Shown here in pieces: positions 47,047 to 56,400 of a stretch of 64,000 bases of DNA (position 1 is its first letter; the number at the start of each line of letters is the position of its first letter). A model generated the notes under the pieces. It had not been told where the DNA came from and ran no database searches. It saw only the letters and a program-made list of their open reading frames with translations. A program made the position numbers and the translations under genes. The DNA comes from Bifidobacterium simiarum (GTDB lineage Bacteria; Actinomycetota; Actinomycetes; Actinomycetales; Bifidobacteriaceae): positions 1-64,000 of the forward strand of contig NZ_PEBK01000006.1 of the NCBI RefSeq assembly GCF_002802905.1, given 5' to 3'.

Positions 47047-47598
47047 TCATCGGCGTCTTCTGACCGCCAGCGCCACGGGCAGTACGGCCGTGAATCCGAG
47101 ACACATAACGGTGATGGCGGTATACAGTATCAGGGCGGCGTTATCGCCTTCCACCACGTACCGGCTCGGATCCGCCGGATCATACCGTACCGTCACGGCC
47201 TGTCCCACCTCGTATCGCGGCGGGGACGACGCCACCGAGGCCCGTTGCTCGTAGGACCGTCCGTCGACGCCATATCGGAACACCGGCGTCCAGGTATCCG
47301 AGGAATCCTCTTCGTCCGGGTCGGCCGGATTGAGGATCATCTGCGTCACGATCCCGTCGGTGATCTCGGTGCAGTCCGCACGCAGCCGCAGTTCGCCGAC
47401 CAGCGTCCCGGCACTGGCCATCAGCAGGATCGCGCCGATCACGCTGAACCATCCGCAGATGATGGCCCACGACCATCGGGCCCAGAAACCACGGTCGTCT
47501 CCGCCGCCGTGGCGGGGGCGGTCCGTACCGAGGACCGTGCCTTCGGCCGATTCGGATACGTCGGAAGTCCCATGAGTGTCCGTATTGTCTGATGCCAT
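47047..47598 (-). CDS. DUF3592-type membrane protein
   Basis: A 183-residue protein with an acidic polar N terminus, one helix (WAIICGWFSVIGAILLMASAG), an extracellular domain with the DUF3592 pattern (GIVTQMILNP, WTPVFRYGVDGRSYE, YEVGQAVTVRYDPADPSRYV) and a C-terminal helix ending in RRRR. Function of the family is unknown. ATG 47598 is used; the longer open frame upstream overlaps the divergent nitroreductase gene. Confidence 0.78.
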   Translation of the reverse strand: MASDNTDTHGTSDVSESAEGTVLGTDRPRHGGGDDRGFWARWSWAIICGWFSVIGAILLMASAGTLVGELRLRADCTEITDGIVTQMILNPADPDEEDSSDTWTPVFRYGVDGRSYEQRASVASSPPRYEVGQAVTVRYDPADPSRYVVEGDNAALILYTAITVMCLGFTAVLPVALAVRRRR

Positions 47599-47718
47599 GA
47601 TTCCTGCTTTCCGAGATCTTCTGCGATACTGCATGCAGGGGACGGTACCGTGGTGAAAGGAACGGTTGATGCCAAGCGTATCAGACAGGGCATCGACGGC
47701 CGGGACGGGAAGGATCGG

Positions 47719-48426
47719 ATGACGATGACTGCGGATCATCAGGACACCATGACGCTGATCGAGGCGATGAGGGCGCGGCACGCGGTGCGGAAGTACCTGC
47801 CCCGACCGATCGAACGGGACGTGGCCGACGCGCTGAACGAGACGATCGACGCATGCAACCGAAAGAGCGGACTCCACCTCCAACTGGTGCTGGACGAGCC
47901 TCGGACGTTCGGCGGACTGGTCGGCAGAACATCCGGCTTCTCCAACGCGAACAACTATCTGGCGGTGATCGGCCCCGACACCGACCATCTGGAATTCGAC
48001 GCGGGATACTGGGGCCAGCATGTGGTGCTGCGGGCCCAGCAGCTCGGCCTGAACAGCCGCTGGGTGGCCGCCACCTACAAAAAGGTGCCGGAGGCATGGC
48101 GGGTGGACGCGGGGGAGCGGCTGCTGCTGGTGATCGCCCTTGGCTACGGCGCGAATCCGGGCAGGCCGCATCGTTCGAAGTCGCGCGACAGGGTCATGAA
48201 GGTGGCCGAGGGGCTGACGGCGCCGCAATGGTTCCTGGACGGCGTGGACGCGGCCCTGCTCGCGCCGACCGCGATGAACCAGCAGGCGTTCACGTTCACG
48301 CTCGCGGACGAGCGCACGGTCCGGCGTGCGCCTGGTTCCGGATACGGCACGAACATCGATCTGGGCATCGCCTCGTACCAGTTCGAACTCGCGGCCGGCA
48401 TCGACAACTTCGACTGGGCGGACTGA
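47719..48426 (+). CDS. Nitroreductase-family flavoprotein
   Basis: A 235-residue protein of the flavin-dependent nitroreductase superfamily, of the TM1586-like branch with a duplicated-looking fold. Typical start TLIEAMRARHAVRKYLPRPI with the FMN-contacting Arg residues, central NANNYLAVIGPD and GYWGQHVVLRAQQLGLNSRW, and C-terminal LLAPTAMNQQAFTFTL and NIDLGIASYQFELAAG. The start at 47719 follows GGAAGGA. It reduces nitroaromatics, quinones or flavins; the actual substrate is unknown. Single-gene unit divergent from the DUF3592 gene. Confidence 0.85.
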   Translation: MTMTADHQDTMTLIEAMRARHAVRKYLPRPIERDVADALNETIDACNRKSGLHLQLVLDEPRTFGGLVGRTSGFSNANNYLAVIGPDTDHLEFDAGYWGQHVVLRAQQLGLNSRWVAATYKKVPEAWRVDAGERLLLVIALGYGANPGRPHRSKSRDRVMKVAEGLTAPQWFLDGVDAALLAPTAMNQQAFTFTLADERTVRRAPGSGYGTNIDLGIASYQFELAAGIDNFDWAD

Positions 48427-48448
48427 CGTTCCCGAATGGCGAGCCGGG

Positions 48449-48478
48449 TTGGTGAGCGCTCACATCGGGCGCTATCCT
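48449..48478 (+). promoter_or_regulatory. Promoter with LacI-type operator before MFS gene
   Basis: TTGGTG (48449-48454), 18-base spacer, TATCCT (48473-48478). The perfect palindrome GTGAGCGCTCAC (48452-48463), the core of an ideal LacI-family operator, covers the -35 end. The regulator is not in this window. Confidence 0.55.
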
Positions 48479-48539
48479 AAGGTTGTCCAATCTTCGCGGC
48501 GGTGAAACGGCCGCGCTCACCACAGAGGGAATACGTCCA

Positions 48540-49718
48540 TTGAAGAAAAGTCTGCTGGCCATCGCCGCCGGAGCCTTCGTGCTCGGTGCCGCCGAATTCG
48601 TGATGATGGGCATCCTGCCCGAGGCCGCGTCCGCCACCCACGTCTCCATCCCGACCGCCGGACACTTCATCTCCGCGTATGCGATCGGCGTATGCGTGGG
48701 CGTGACCATGCTCGTGTTCGGCCGCAAGACCAGTCCGAAGCATCTGGTGATCCTGTTCATGGCCCTCGCCCTGATCGGCAATGCCATGAGCGCGGCCGCG
48801 CCGAACGCCACGGTGCTCGTCATCGCCCGATTCATCGCCGGCCTGCCGCACGGCGCGTTCTTCGGCACCGGCACGGTCATCGCGAAGGCGCTCGCCGACA
48901 AGGGGCAGGAAGGCAAGGCCGTATCCGTCATGGTCACCGGCCAGACCATCGCCAACATGTTCGGCGTCCCCGCCGGCACGCTGCTCGCCGAATACCTCGA
49001 TTGGCGTCTCGCCTTCGTGATCCTCGCCCTCGGCGCGGGCCTCACCATCGTCCTCACCCTGGCATGGATGCCGCGCATCCCCGCCGTGCCGGACGCCGGT
49101 CTCGCCGGCCAGTTCCGGTTCCTTGCCAAGCCCGGTCCGTGGCTGGTGCTCGGCGCCGTGTTCGTCGGCAACTCCGGCGTGTTCTGCTGGTGGAGCTACG
49201 TCTCGCCGTGGCTGCAGAAGACCGGCGGCTACGATTCGCGGTTCGTGCCGCTGCTGATGATGCTCGCCGGCTTCGGCATGGTCGTCGGCGGACTCGCCGG
49301 CGGTCATCTGGCCGACCGATGGCTGCACTCCGTCACCGCGGCTGTCGGCCAGGCGATCTCCGCGGCCGGCCTGCTCATGGTGTTCCTCGTTCCCGGCAAT
49401 CTCGTCACCTGCGCCATCCTGACGTTCTGGATCGCGTTCGGCCTGTTCTTCATCAACGGACCGCAGATGCTGCTCATGGCCGACGCGGGCAGGGGCGGCG
49501 GCGAACTGATCGGCGGCGCCGCCGTGCAGATCGGCTTCAACGGCGGCAACGCCGTCGGTTCGCTGATCGGCGGCATGGCGCTGAACGCATCCGGCATGAA
49601 CTACCACGTCACCGGTCTGGCCGGTCTGCCGTTCACCGTGGCCGCGGTGCTGCTGCTGGTGGCGTTCGCCCTGCGGTTCGAGCGCAGGGAGCGGCTTGCC
49701 GGGCAGACGCTTCGGTAG
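48540..49718 (+). CDS. DHA1-family MFS transporter (AraJ-like)
   Basis: A 392-residue, 12-helix transporter of the sugar-efflux/chloramphenicol-resistance branch: start LLAIAAGAFVLGAAEFVMMG (the GxxEF motif of AraJ-like carriers), then RFIAGLPHGAFFGTG, and the motif-C-like GQTIANMFGVPAGTLLAEY. A TTG start at 48540 with GAGGGA ten bases upstream fits the family; an earlier TTG at 48483 would add non-family sequence. The LacI-type operator in its promoter suggests control by a sugar signal. Substrate unknown. Confidence 0.85.
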   Translation: MKKSLLAIAAGAFVLGAAEFVMMGILPEAASATHVSIPTAGHFISAYAIGVCVGVTMLVFGRKTSPKHLVILFMALALIGNAMSAAAPNATVLVIARFIAGLPHGAFFGTGTVIAKALADKGQEGKAVSVMVTGQTIANMFGVPAGTLLAEYLDWRLAFVILALGAGLTIVLTLAWMPRIPAVPDAGLAGQFRFLAKPGPWLVLGAVFVGNSGVFCWWSYVSPWLQKTGGYDSRFVPLLMMLAGFGMVVGGLAGGHLADRWLHSVTAAVGQAISAAGLLMVFLVPGNLVTCAILTFWIAFGLFFINGPQMLLMADAGRGGGELIGGAAVQIGFNGGNAVGSLIGGMALNASGMNYHVTGLAGLPFTVAAVLLLVAFALRFERRERLAGQTLR

Positions 49719-49765
49719 CCATGCTTCGGTGGTCGTATTTCGGTGGCCATGTTTCGATGGCCGGG
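49710..49765 (+). repeat. Four 14-base tandem repeats
   Basis: Imperfect units CTTCGGTAGCCATG, CTTCGGTGGTCGTA, TTTCGGTGGCCATG, TTTCGATGGCCGGG start in the last codons of the MFS gene and run past its stop. Only the first unit carries the TAG stop. Confidence 0.8.
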
Positions 49766-49800
49766 TGTGGCTGTGACCGGATGCGTTATGGCCGGGTGAG

Positions 49801-50763
49801 CTACGGTCGGCCACGTCGCACGGCCGTCGCCAGCGCCCGGATGTTGTCCGGCGTGGTGCGGCAGCATCCTCCGATGATCGAGGCGCCGGCGGCGACCCAC
49901 TCCGGGGCCAGCCGGGCGAGATCCGCTCCGTCCGGATTCGGCGTCCACGTCTTGGTGTCGGGATGGTAGACGTCGCCGTTGTTCGGATAGACGATGATCG
50001 GCTTCGTCGTCGCGGCACGAAGACGTTCGATGGCGGGGGAGACCAGTTCCGGCGGCACGCAGTTCACCCCGATCGCGGCGATCCGGGGATTTTCCTCCAG
50101 CTTGGCGACGGCACGCTCGATCGCGGTGCCGTCGCACAGATGTCCGGCATCGCGCAGGCTGAACGACACCCAAGCCTCATGGTCCGGAAACTCGTCGGCC
50201 AGTAGCCCGGCCAGTGCCCGCACCTCGCCGAGGTTCGGCATCGTCTCGAAGGCGAACACGTCCACGCCGGCGTCGGCCAGCGCCCGCATGCGCGGCCGAT
50301 GAAAATCCCGGTATTCGGCGTCGGCCAGCGCGTAGTCGCCCGTGTATTCACTGCCGTCCGCCAGAAACGCCCCGTACGGGCCGACGCTGCCGGCGACGAT
50401 CAGCGGCCTGTCCGAGTCCGGCTCGCCGGCATGCGCCGTTCGGTATTCCTCACGCGCGGCGATGGCTTCCGTGACGGCGATCCCTATCAGCCGTTCGGAC
50501 TCCTTGGTCGACAGTCCCAGCCTTTCGAACGCCGGGACATTCGCCTGATACGTATCGGTGGTGGCGATGTCCGAGCCCGCTTCGAAATAGCTGCGATGCA
50601 CGTCGCGTATGGCGCCTGGTCGGTCGAGCAGCGCGGTCGCCGACCACAGCGCGTTCGCCGTGTCCACGCCGCGTTTCTCCAATTCGGTGGCCATCGCGCC
50701 GTCCGCGACGAGCGTCGGATGCGTGGCCAGTGCGTTCCCGAGAATACCGTTCATGAATGCCAT
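49801..50763 (-). CDS. mmuM: Homocysteine S-methyltransferase
   Basis: A 320-residue zinc enzyme that transfers a methyl group from S-methylmethionine (or SAM) to homocysteine, giving methionine. The barrel begins TLVADGAMATELEKRG, has AGSVGPYGAFLADGSEYTGD, and the zinc thiolates are Cys in IGVNCVPPE and the pair in IGGCCRTTPDNI. No strong ribosome-binding site precedes ATG 50763; ATG 50754 is equally possible. The upstream spacer holds a large inverted repeat that may control it. No S-methylmethionine permease is adjacent. Confidence 0.9.
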   Translation of the reverse strand: MAFMNGILGNALATHPTLVADGAMATELEKRGVDTANALWSATALLDRPGAIRDVHRSYFEAGSDIATTDTYQANVPAFERLGLSTKESERLIGIAVTEAIAAREEYRTAHAGEPDSDRPLIVAGSVGPYGAFLADGSEYTGDYALADAEYRDFHRPRMRALADAGVDVFAFETMPNLGEVRALAGLLADEFPDHEAWVSFSLRDAGHLCDGTAIERAVAKLEENPRIAAIGVNCVPPELVSPAIERLRAATTKPIIVYPNNGDVYHPDTKTWTPNPDGADLARLAPEWVAAGASIIGGCCRTTPDNIRALATAVRRGRP

Positions 50764-50800
50764 CGTAGGCGCCGAGGTGGTTCGATGATGGGACTGATAT

Positions 50801-50915
50801 CGAGTTGTGAGGCTTTGCTGTTGCGCACTTGACGGATTTCGATTGATTTCGACGGTTTTTGCGGGGTTTTAGGCCTATTTTGGGACGTTGTCGGATTTCA
50901 AAGCCTCACAACTCG
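50801..50915. repeat. 115-base element bounded by 17-base inverted repeats
   Basis: CGAGTTGTGAGGCTTTG (50801-50817) is the exact complement of CAAAGCCTCACAACTCG (50899-50915), with 81 bases between. It fills the spacer between mmuM and the deformylase-like gene. It could be a miniature mobile element, a long-range RNA stem or paired regulator sites. No target-site duplication is visible. Confidence 0.75.
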
Positions 50916-51018
50916 CATAACGGGAACATATGAGGCAATTATCGGCGGCCGATTGGTACATTGGAGGGTGATTCGGCCGCAATGCGACGGCGCGGCCGGG
51001 AGCGGAGGAGATGAACCC

Positions 51019-51435
51019 ATGCGGCGACCGATCATGACGAACGAGGCGTTTCTGCGCATGCCGTCCGAGCCGGCGACGCAGAACGATCTGCCGACGGGGG
51101 AGGATCTGCGGGATACGCTCGAGGCCCATGCGCGCGAATGCGTCGGCATGGCGGCCAACATGATCGGCGTGTCCAAGCGCATCATCGTCTTCGCCGACGA
51201 GCTGACCGGGCGGAACATGGTCATGTTCAATCCCGGGATCGTCGCCAAGGCGGAGCCGTATGCGGCGAGCGAGGGATGCCTGTCGCTCAAGGGGGAACGC
51301 GAAGCCACCCGGTACCGGCGCATCACCGTCTCCTACCGGGATCGCCGGTGGCGCGAGCGCACGGCAAGGTTCGAGGGATTCACCGCGCAGATCATCCAGC
51401 ATGAGATCGACCATTGCGACGGCATAATGATCTGA
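51019..51435 (+). CDS. Peptide deformylase-like protein
   Basis: A 138-residue protein with the three deformylase motifs: motif 1 as GMAANMIGV, motif 2 EGCLSL with the metal-binding Cys, and motif 3 QHEIDHCDG with HExDH. In the standard enzyme motif 1 is GLAAxQ; here Gln is replaced by Met, a variant found in the short deformylase-like proteins of some Gram-positives, whose deformylase activity is doubtful. It is also shorter than housekeeping enzymes. ATG 51019 has GGAGGAG eight bases upstream. The next gene starts 27 bases on. Confidence 0.82.
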   Translation: MRRPIMTNEAFLRMPSEPATQNDLPTGEDLRDTLEAHARECVGMAANMIGVSKRIIVFADELTGRNMVMFNPGIVAKAEPYAASEGCLSLKGEREATRYRRITVSYRDRRWRERTARFEGFTAQIIQHEIDHCDGIMI

Positions 51436-51462
51436 CGGATACCAAGATACGGGGGTGTGGTC

Positions 51463-53442
51463 ATGGCGCATGACATCAGTGAGACAGGCATCGGCGAATC
51501 GGGCATCGGCGGAGCGGGCGGGTCCTCGGACTACCGGCTCCCCGAGGGATTCGAGCGCTGTTCGAAACTGCGGCCGGTGACCGCGGCGAGGACCGCGCTC
51601 GACCGGGTGCGCGCCATCGTCGACATCCTCTACTCCCCGGGCGGCTGCCCGTGGGACGGCGAGCAGACGAACCGCTCGCTGCTCAAGCCCCTGCTGGAGG
51701 AGACCTACGAGTACGTCGACGCCGTGGAGACGGGCGATCGCGACAACATGCGCGAGGAGCTGGGCGACATGCTCCTGCAGTCCGTGTTCCAGGCGCGGGT
51801 GTGCGAGTCGGACGCCGACGACCCGTTCGATATTGACGAGGTGGCCGACCGTCTGGTGGACAAGCTCATCACCCGGCATCCGCACGTCTTTGCGCCAGAT
51901 GATGGGACGGAAGCCGGCGGAACCGGAGCCGATGGAACCGGCGTCGACGGCGCGTCCGAATCGTCTCGTACCGATTCGCCGCAGGAGGTGCTCGCTCTGT
52001 GGGAGCGGATGAAACAGCGGGAGAAGCACCGCCGTTCCGTGCTTGACGGCATTTCCCGGGCACAGGGGGCGTTGCCGCGGACGGCCAAGATCATGTCTCG
52101 CATCGCGAAATCGAAGCATGCGGAGGATCTGTTCGCCGTGGTCGATCGGATGACCGACGGCATGACGGAGGCGGCAGCCACGACGAAGTCCGACGCCTAC
52201 GCGGACGAGATCATCGCCGCGGTACGCCGCGCGCAGCATGACGGCGTCGACGTGGAGTCCGCATTGCGCAACCGTCTGCGTGACGTCGAAGCGGCGATCA
52301 CCGAGACGGAGCTGACATGGTCGGAGCGCGACGGACATCGTGACGGATACGGGGAGACGGCGACGGGTCGGACCGGTTCGGGTCGGACCGGGAATGCGGG
52401 CGGGCATGACGCTCGCGAAGCCGTAACCGTGGTGATCGCGACTCGATCCGTCGAGGACAAGGCCGGGAACGGTGCTAATGGTGCTGACGGTCATGACGGT
52501 CGGTCCCACGGCTCCGCACTGGTCAGTGCCGTGGAATCGGCGCTGCGACAGACGATCCGCCCCGAAGCGGTCATCGTGACGGACGACGGATCAGCCGACC
52601 CGGAAACGATCGGTCGGGAAACGACGGACGCGATAAACGAGCTCTCCCGTCGTGGGGAAACGGACATTCGGATCATCCGCCGAACCGACGCCAACGTCGC
52701 CGCCGCACTCAACGCGGGCATCGCCGCCGCCACAACCCCGTTCGTGCTGGTCCTCGACGGTCATGACCTGCTGAGACCGGATTTTCTGGCCAGCACCCTG
52801 CCCCTGCTGTGCGACGACGACACCGCGGTCGCCGCGTCGGGCTGGATCTCCTGCTTCGGTCTGATGGACGGCGAACTGCGTCCGGCCGGCGGAGCGCTCG
52901 CCGACTTTCTGGCCTATGACCGCTGCCCCGGGACCTGCCTGATCAGGTGGGACGACTGGCTGCGCTGCGGCGGCTACGACGACGGCATGGAGTCCAGCGA
53001 AACCAATGCCAGCAGCGGGGGATTCGAAGGCTGGGAGTTCCATCTCCGGCTGCTCGAACACGGCGGACCCCACGCGCATGTCGCCGTGGCGGAACGACCG
53101 CTGATCGACCACGAGGTGCTGCCCGGCGAATCATATGCGGCATACGCCCGTAGCCGCACCGCCGCGCTGAAGCACATCGTCGAACGGCACCGCGAATCCT
53201 ACGCCGAGAACGCGGACCGCGTCGTGGCCGATCTCGACGCTCTGGCCGGCGAACGCCTGCACCTGTGGGAGAACGCCGTGCAGACCCATCCCGAACTGCG
53301 CCAGCACTCCATGCTCACCCGGGAATGCCTCGAACATCCCGGCTACGGCGACGGAGGCGTGGAGGCCGCCGCCCGCATCAACCGCGCCCGCTGCTCCGTC
53401 CCGTACTATGCCGCCGACGTGCCGTCGGGCAAGGTCTTCTGA
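51463..53442 (+). CDS. MazG-like pyrophosphohydrolase fused to glycosyltransferase-2 domain
   Basis: A 659-residue two-domain protein. Residues 30-275 are a MazG-type NTP pyrophosphohydrolase: ILYSPGGCPWDGEQTNRSLL, then EETYEYVDAVETGD with EELGDMLLQ (the metal-binding E-x-x-E and E-x-x-D pairs), and a weaker second repeat. After a Gly/Thr/Arg-rich linker, residues 320-560 resemble a GT-A family-2 glycosyltransferase: VTVVIATRS, VIVTDDGSADPE, NVAAALNAGIAAATTPFVLV, with DGHD in the DxD position, and GGFEGWEFHLRLLEHG. Linkage to the helicase gene 19 bases downstream may be chance. ATG 51463 is preferred over GTG 51457. Confidence 0.8.
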   Translation: MAHDISETGIGESGIGGAGGSSDYRLPEGFERCSKLRPVTAARTALDRVRAIVDILYSPGGCPWDGEQTNRSLLKPLLEETYEYVDAVETGDRDNMREELGDMLLQSVFQARVCESDADDPFDIDEVADRLVDKLITRHPHVFAPDDGTEAGGTGADGTGVDGASESSRTDSPQEVLALWERMKQREKHRRSVLDGISRAQGALPRTAKIMSRIAKSKHAEDLFAVVDRMTDGMTEAAATTKSDAYADEIIAAVRRAQHDGVDVESALRNRLRDVEAAITETELTWSERDGHRDGYGETATGRTGSGRTGNAGGHDAREAVTVVIATRSVEDKAGNGANGADGHDGRSHGSALVSAVESALRQTIRPEAVIVTDDGSADPETIGRETTDAINELSRRGETDIRIIRRTDANVAAALNAGIAAATTPFVLVLDGHDLLRPDFLASTLPLLCDDDTAVAASGWISCFGLMDGELRPAGGALADFLAYDRCPGTCLIRWDDWLRCGGYDDGMESSETNASSGGFEGWEFHLRLLEHGGPHAHVAVAERPLIDHEVLPGESYAAYARSRTAALKHIVERHRESYAENADRVVADLDALAGERLHLWENAVQTHPELRQHSMLTRECLEHPGYGDGGVEAAARINRARCSVPYYAADVPSGKVF

Positions 53443-53461
53443 TCCGGGAAAGGGGAGCCGC

Positions 53462-56400
53462 ATGAGCGAGTCGGATGCGTTGACGCTCGAGGATCTCAGA
53501 CAGGGCATGGCCGTCGCAGGTCTGGTCCCCGGCCAGATCGTGACGGTGGTGGCGACCATGCCGGTCGGCGATGACGCCATCGACCTGTTCTATACGACGG
53601 CCGACGGCGGTACGGGCCGGGAGATCATCGACGCCGATACGGTCGAGCGACTCCGTATCGTGCAGTCGGAGCATGACGGGCCCCGATTCGACGCCGACCC
53701 GGACGAATTCCGTTTGGCCGCCGAGGCGTTGCGCATCAGGTACGCCGCGCTGTATGACCCGATGGCGGCGGTATACTCCTCGGACATCGATCCGCTGCCG
53801 CATCAGATTCGCGCCGTGTATGAGGACATGCTGCCGAAGGTGCCGCTGCGGTTCCTGCTGGCGGACGACCCGGGCGCGGGCAAGACCATCATGGCAGGCC
53901 TGTACGTCAAGGAGATGCTGTTGCGTTCGGCGGCCGAACGCGTGGCCATCGTCTGCCCGGGAGGATTGGCGGAGCAGTGGAGGGACGAACTCGCGCAGAA
54001 GTTCTCGCTTGATTTCGAGGTGTTCGACCCGGCGATGCGGTTCTCATCACCGTCGGGCAATCCGTTCCGGGACCATGACCGGCTTATCATCCGCATGGAT
54101 CAGGTGGCTCGCAACGGCAGGCTGATGGGCATGATCGGCGAGGTGCGTTGGGACATCGCCATCGTGGACGAGGCGCATCGCATGAGCGCCCACTTCAAGA
54201 ACCAGTATGGGGAGGTGGATCGCACCAATCGTTTCCGTCTGGGCGAGCGACTGGCCGAAACATCAGAAAACCTGTTGCTGATGACGGCCACGCCGCACTC
54301 CGGCAAGGAACAGGATTTCCAGCTGTTCATGTCGCTGCTGGACCGGGACCGGTTCGCCGGACGGTACAAGCCCGCGCGTCATCGCCGCACCGACACCAGG
54401 GGATTGATGCGCCGTATGGTCAAGGAGGACCTGCTCACCTTTGACGGCAGACCGTTGTTTCTCCGGCGTCGCGCGGAAACCGTGGCCTATGAGCTGTCGG
54501 CGGGCGAGGCGAGCCTGTATCGGGATGTGACGAACTACGTGCGTTCGGGGATGAACGCGGCGAACCGGCTGCTGCAGGCCGATGGCCGACGGGCCAACAG
54601 CATTGGCTTCGCTCTGACGATTCTGCAACGTCGGTTGGCTTCCAGCCCCGAGGCGATCCTCCGGTCGCTGATCCGCCGTCGTAGCCGGCTTTCGGAGCTG
54701 CGGCGTCGCATCCAGGAGAATCCCGAGGCCATCGCGACCATGTTCGAGCCGGCGGGCGACGCTCCGGTTGACCTCGACGAATATGACGACATGTGGGAGG
54801 AGACCGACGAGGGCGCTCAGGGCCGGCTTGAGCTCGAGCTTGATCAGGTGGTGGATTCCGCCACGGCAGCCCGTACCGAGCAGGAGCTCTCCGACGAGAT
54901 CGACGTGCTCGACGATCTCGTGGCCAAGGCCAAGACCGTGCGCATGGCCGGTGTGGACGCGAAGTGGTCGCAGCTCGCCGACATTCTCCAGCATCATGTG
55001 CTGGACTCCGGTACGGCCGAGTCGCCGCATAAGATGATCATCTTCACCGAGCATCGGGATACGCTCTCTTATCTGGAGAACCGCGTCGCCTCGCTGCTGG
55101 GTCGGCCGGAGGCGGTGACGGTGATCCACGGCGGCATGGGTCGTGACGAACGCAAGGCCGTGCAGGAGCGGTTCGTCAGCAATCCCGAAGTCCGTATTCT
55201 GGTGGCCACGGACGCCGCCGGCGAAGGACTGAACCTCCAGCGGGCCGATCTGATGGTCAACTACGATCTGCCGTGGAATCCGAACCGCATCGAACAGCGG
55301 TTCGGACGCATCCACCGCATCGGTCAGCGGCGCACCTGCTTCCTGTGGAATCTCGTGGCGAAGAACACCCGCGAAGGCGAGGTGTACGGCAGACTGCTGG
55401 ACAAGATCGAGACGATGGGCCGGGCGTATGGCGGTCGCCTGTTCAACGTGCTGGGAGAAGGCAGGGCGTTCGACGGCAAGCCGCTCAAGGATCTGATGAT
55501 CCGGGCCATCCGGTATGGCGACGACCCGCGGGTGCAGGCCCAGCTCGATCAGGTCATCGACAGCAGCGTGCGGCAGGGATTGGATGAGCTGGTCAGCGAA
55601 CGGTCCGCCCATCCGGAGATGTACCCTGGACTCGACGTGCGCGAGGTGCGCGAGCTCATGGAAAGGACTCGCGAACGCAAGCTCCAGCCGGGGTATGTCG
55701 CCGCGTTCTTCCTGCCGGCGTTCCAGCGGCTTGGCGGCACGGCACGTCAGCGTGAGACGAACCGTTGGGAGCTGACCCATGTGCCATCCGTCATCCGAAG
55801 GCGTGCGGAGCGGCTCGACCGTCATCGTATGGTCGCGGACGCCTATGAACGCATCACGTTCGAGTCCGGGCGAGTGCGCATTGGACACGGCAGACCGGAC
55901 GCACTGCTGATCGCGCCGGGAGTGCCGTTGCTGGATGCCGTCACCGATCTCATCATCGACCGGTACGGCGAGGCATTGGATCGCGGCACCGTGTACGTGG
56001 ATCGCACCGATACGCAGCCCGACGAGCCGACGCTGATGGTTGCCGCGGAACAGACCATCACGGATTCGAACGGCGATGCCGTATCCCGGCACTTCGATTA
56101 CCTCCAGCTCGGAGAGCATGGCGAACCGGCGTTTTCGCAGGCGCCGCCGTATCTGGACTACGACCGGCCGCGAGATGAGGAACGAGGTGCCGTCGACCAG
56201 CTGCTGGATTCGTCGTGGCTGCACGAATCCCACGCCGATGCGATGCGTCGCATGGTGTACGAACAGGGCACCAAGCCGCGCCTCTCCGAATTGCAGGCCC
56301 GCAAGAGCGCGGAGAACGAGCATGTGCTCGCGCAGGTCAGGAGCCGTCTCAATGCGGAGATCGAGTACTGGTATGGCGAATGCAACAAGCTTCATGACGA

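Noticed and set aside
47047-48228. 393-codon version of the DUF3592 gene
   Set aside because: The upstream half is antisense to the nitroreductase gene.
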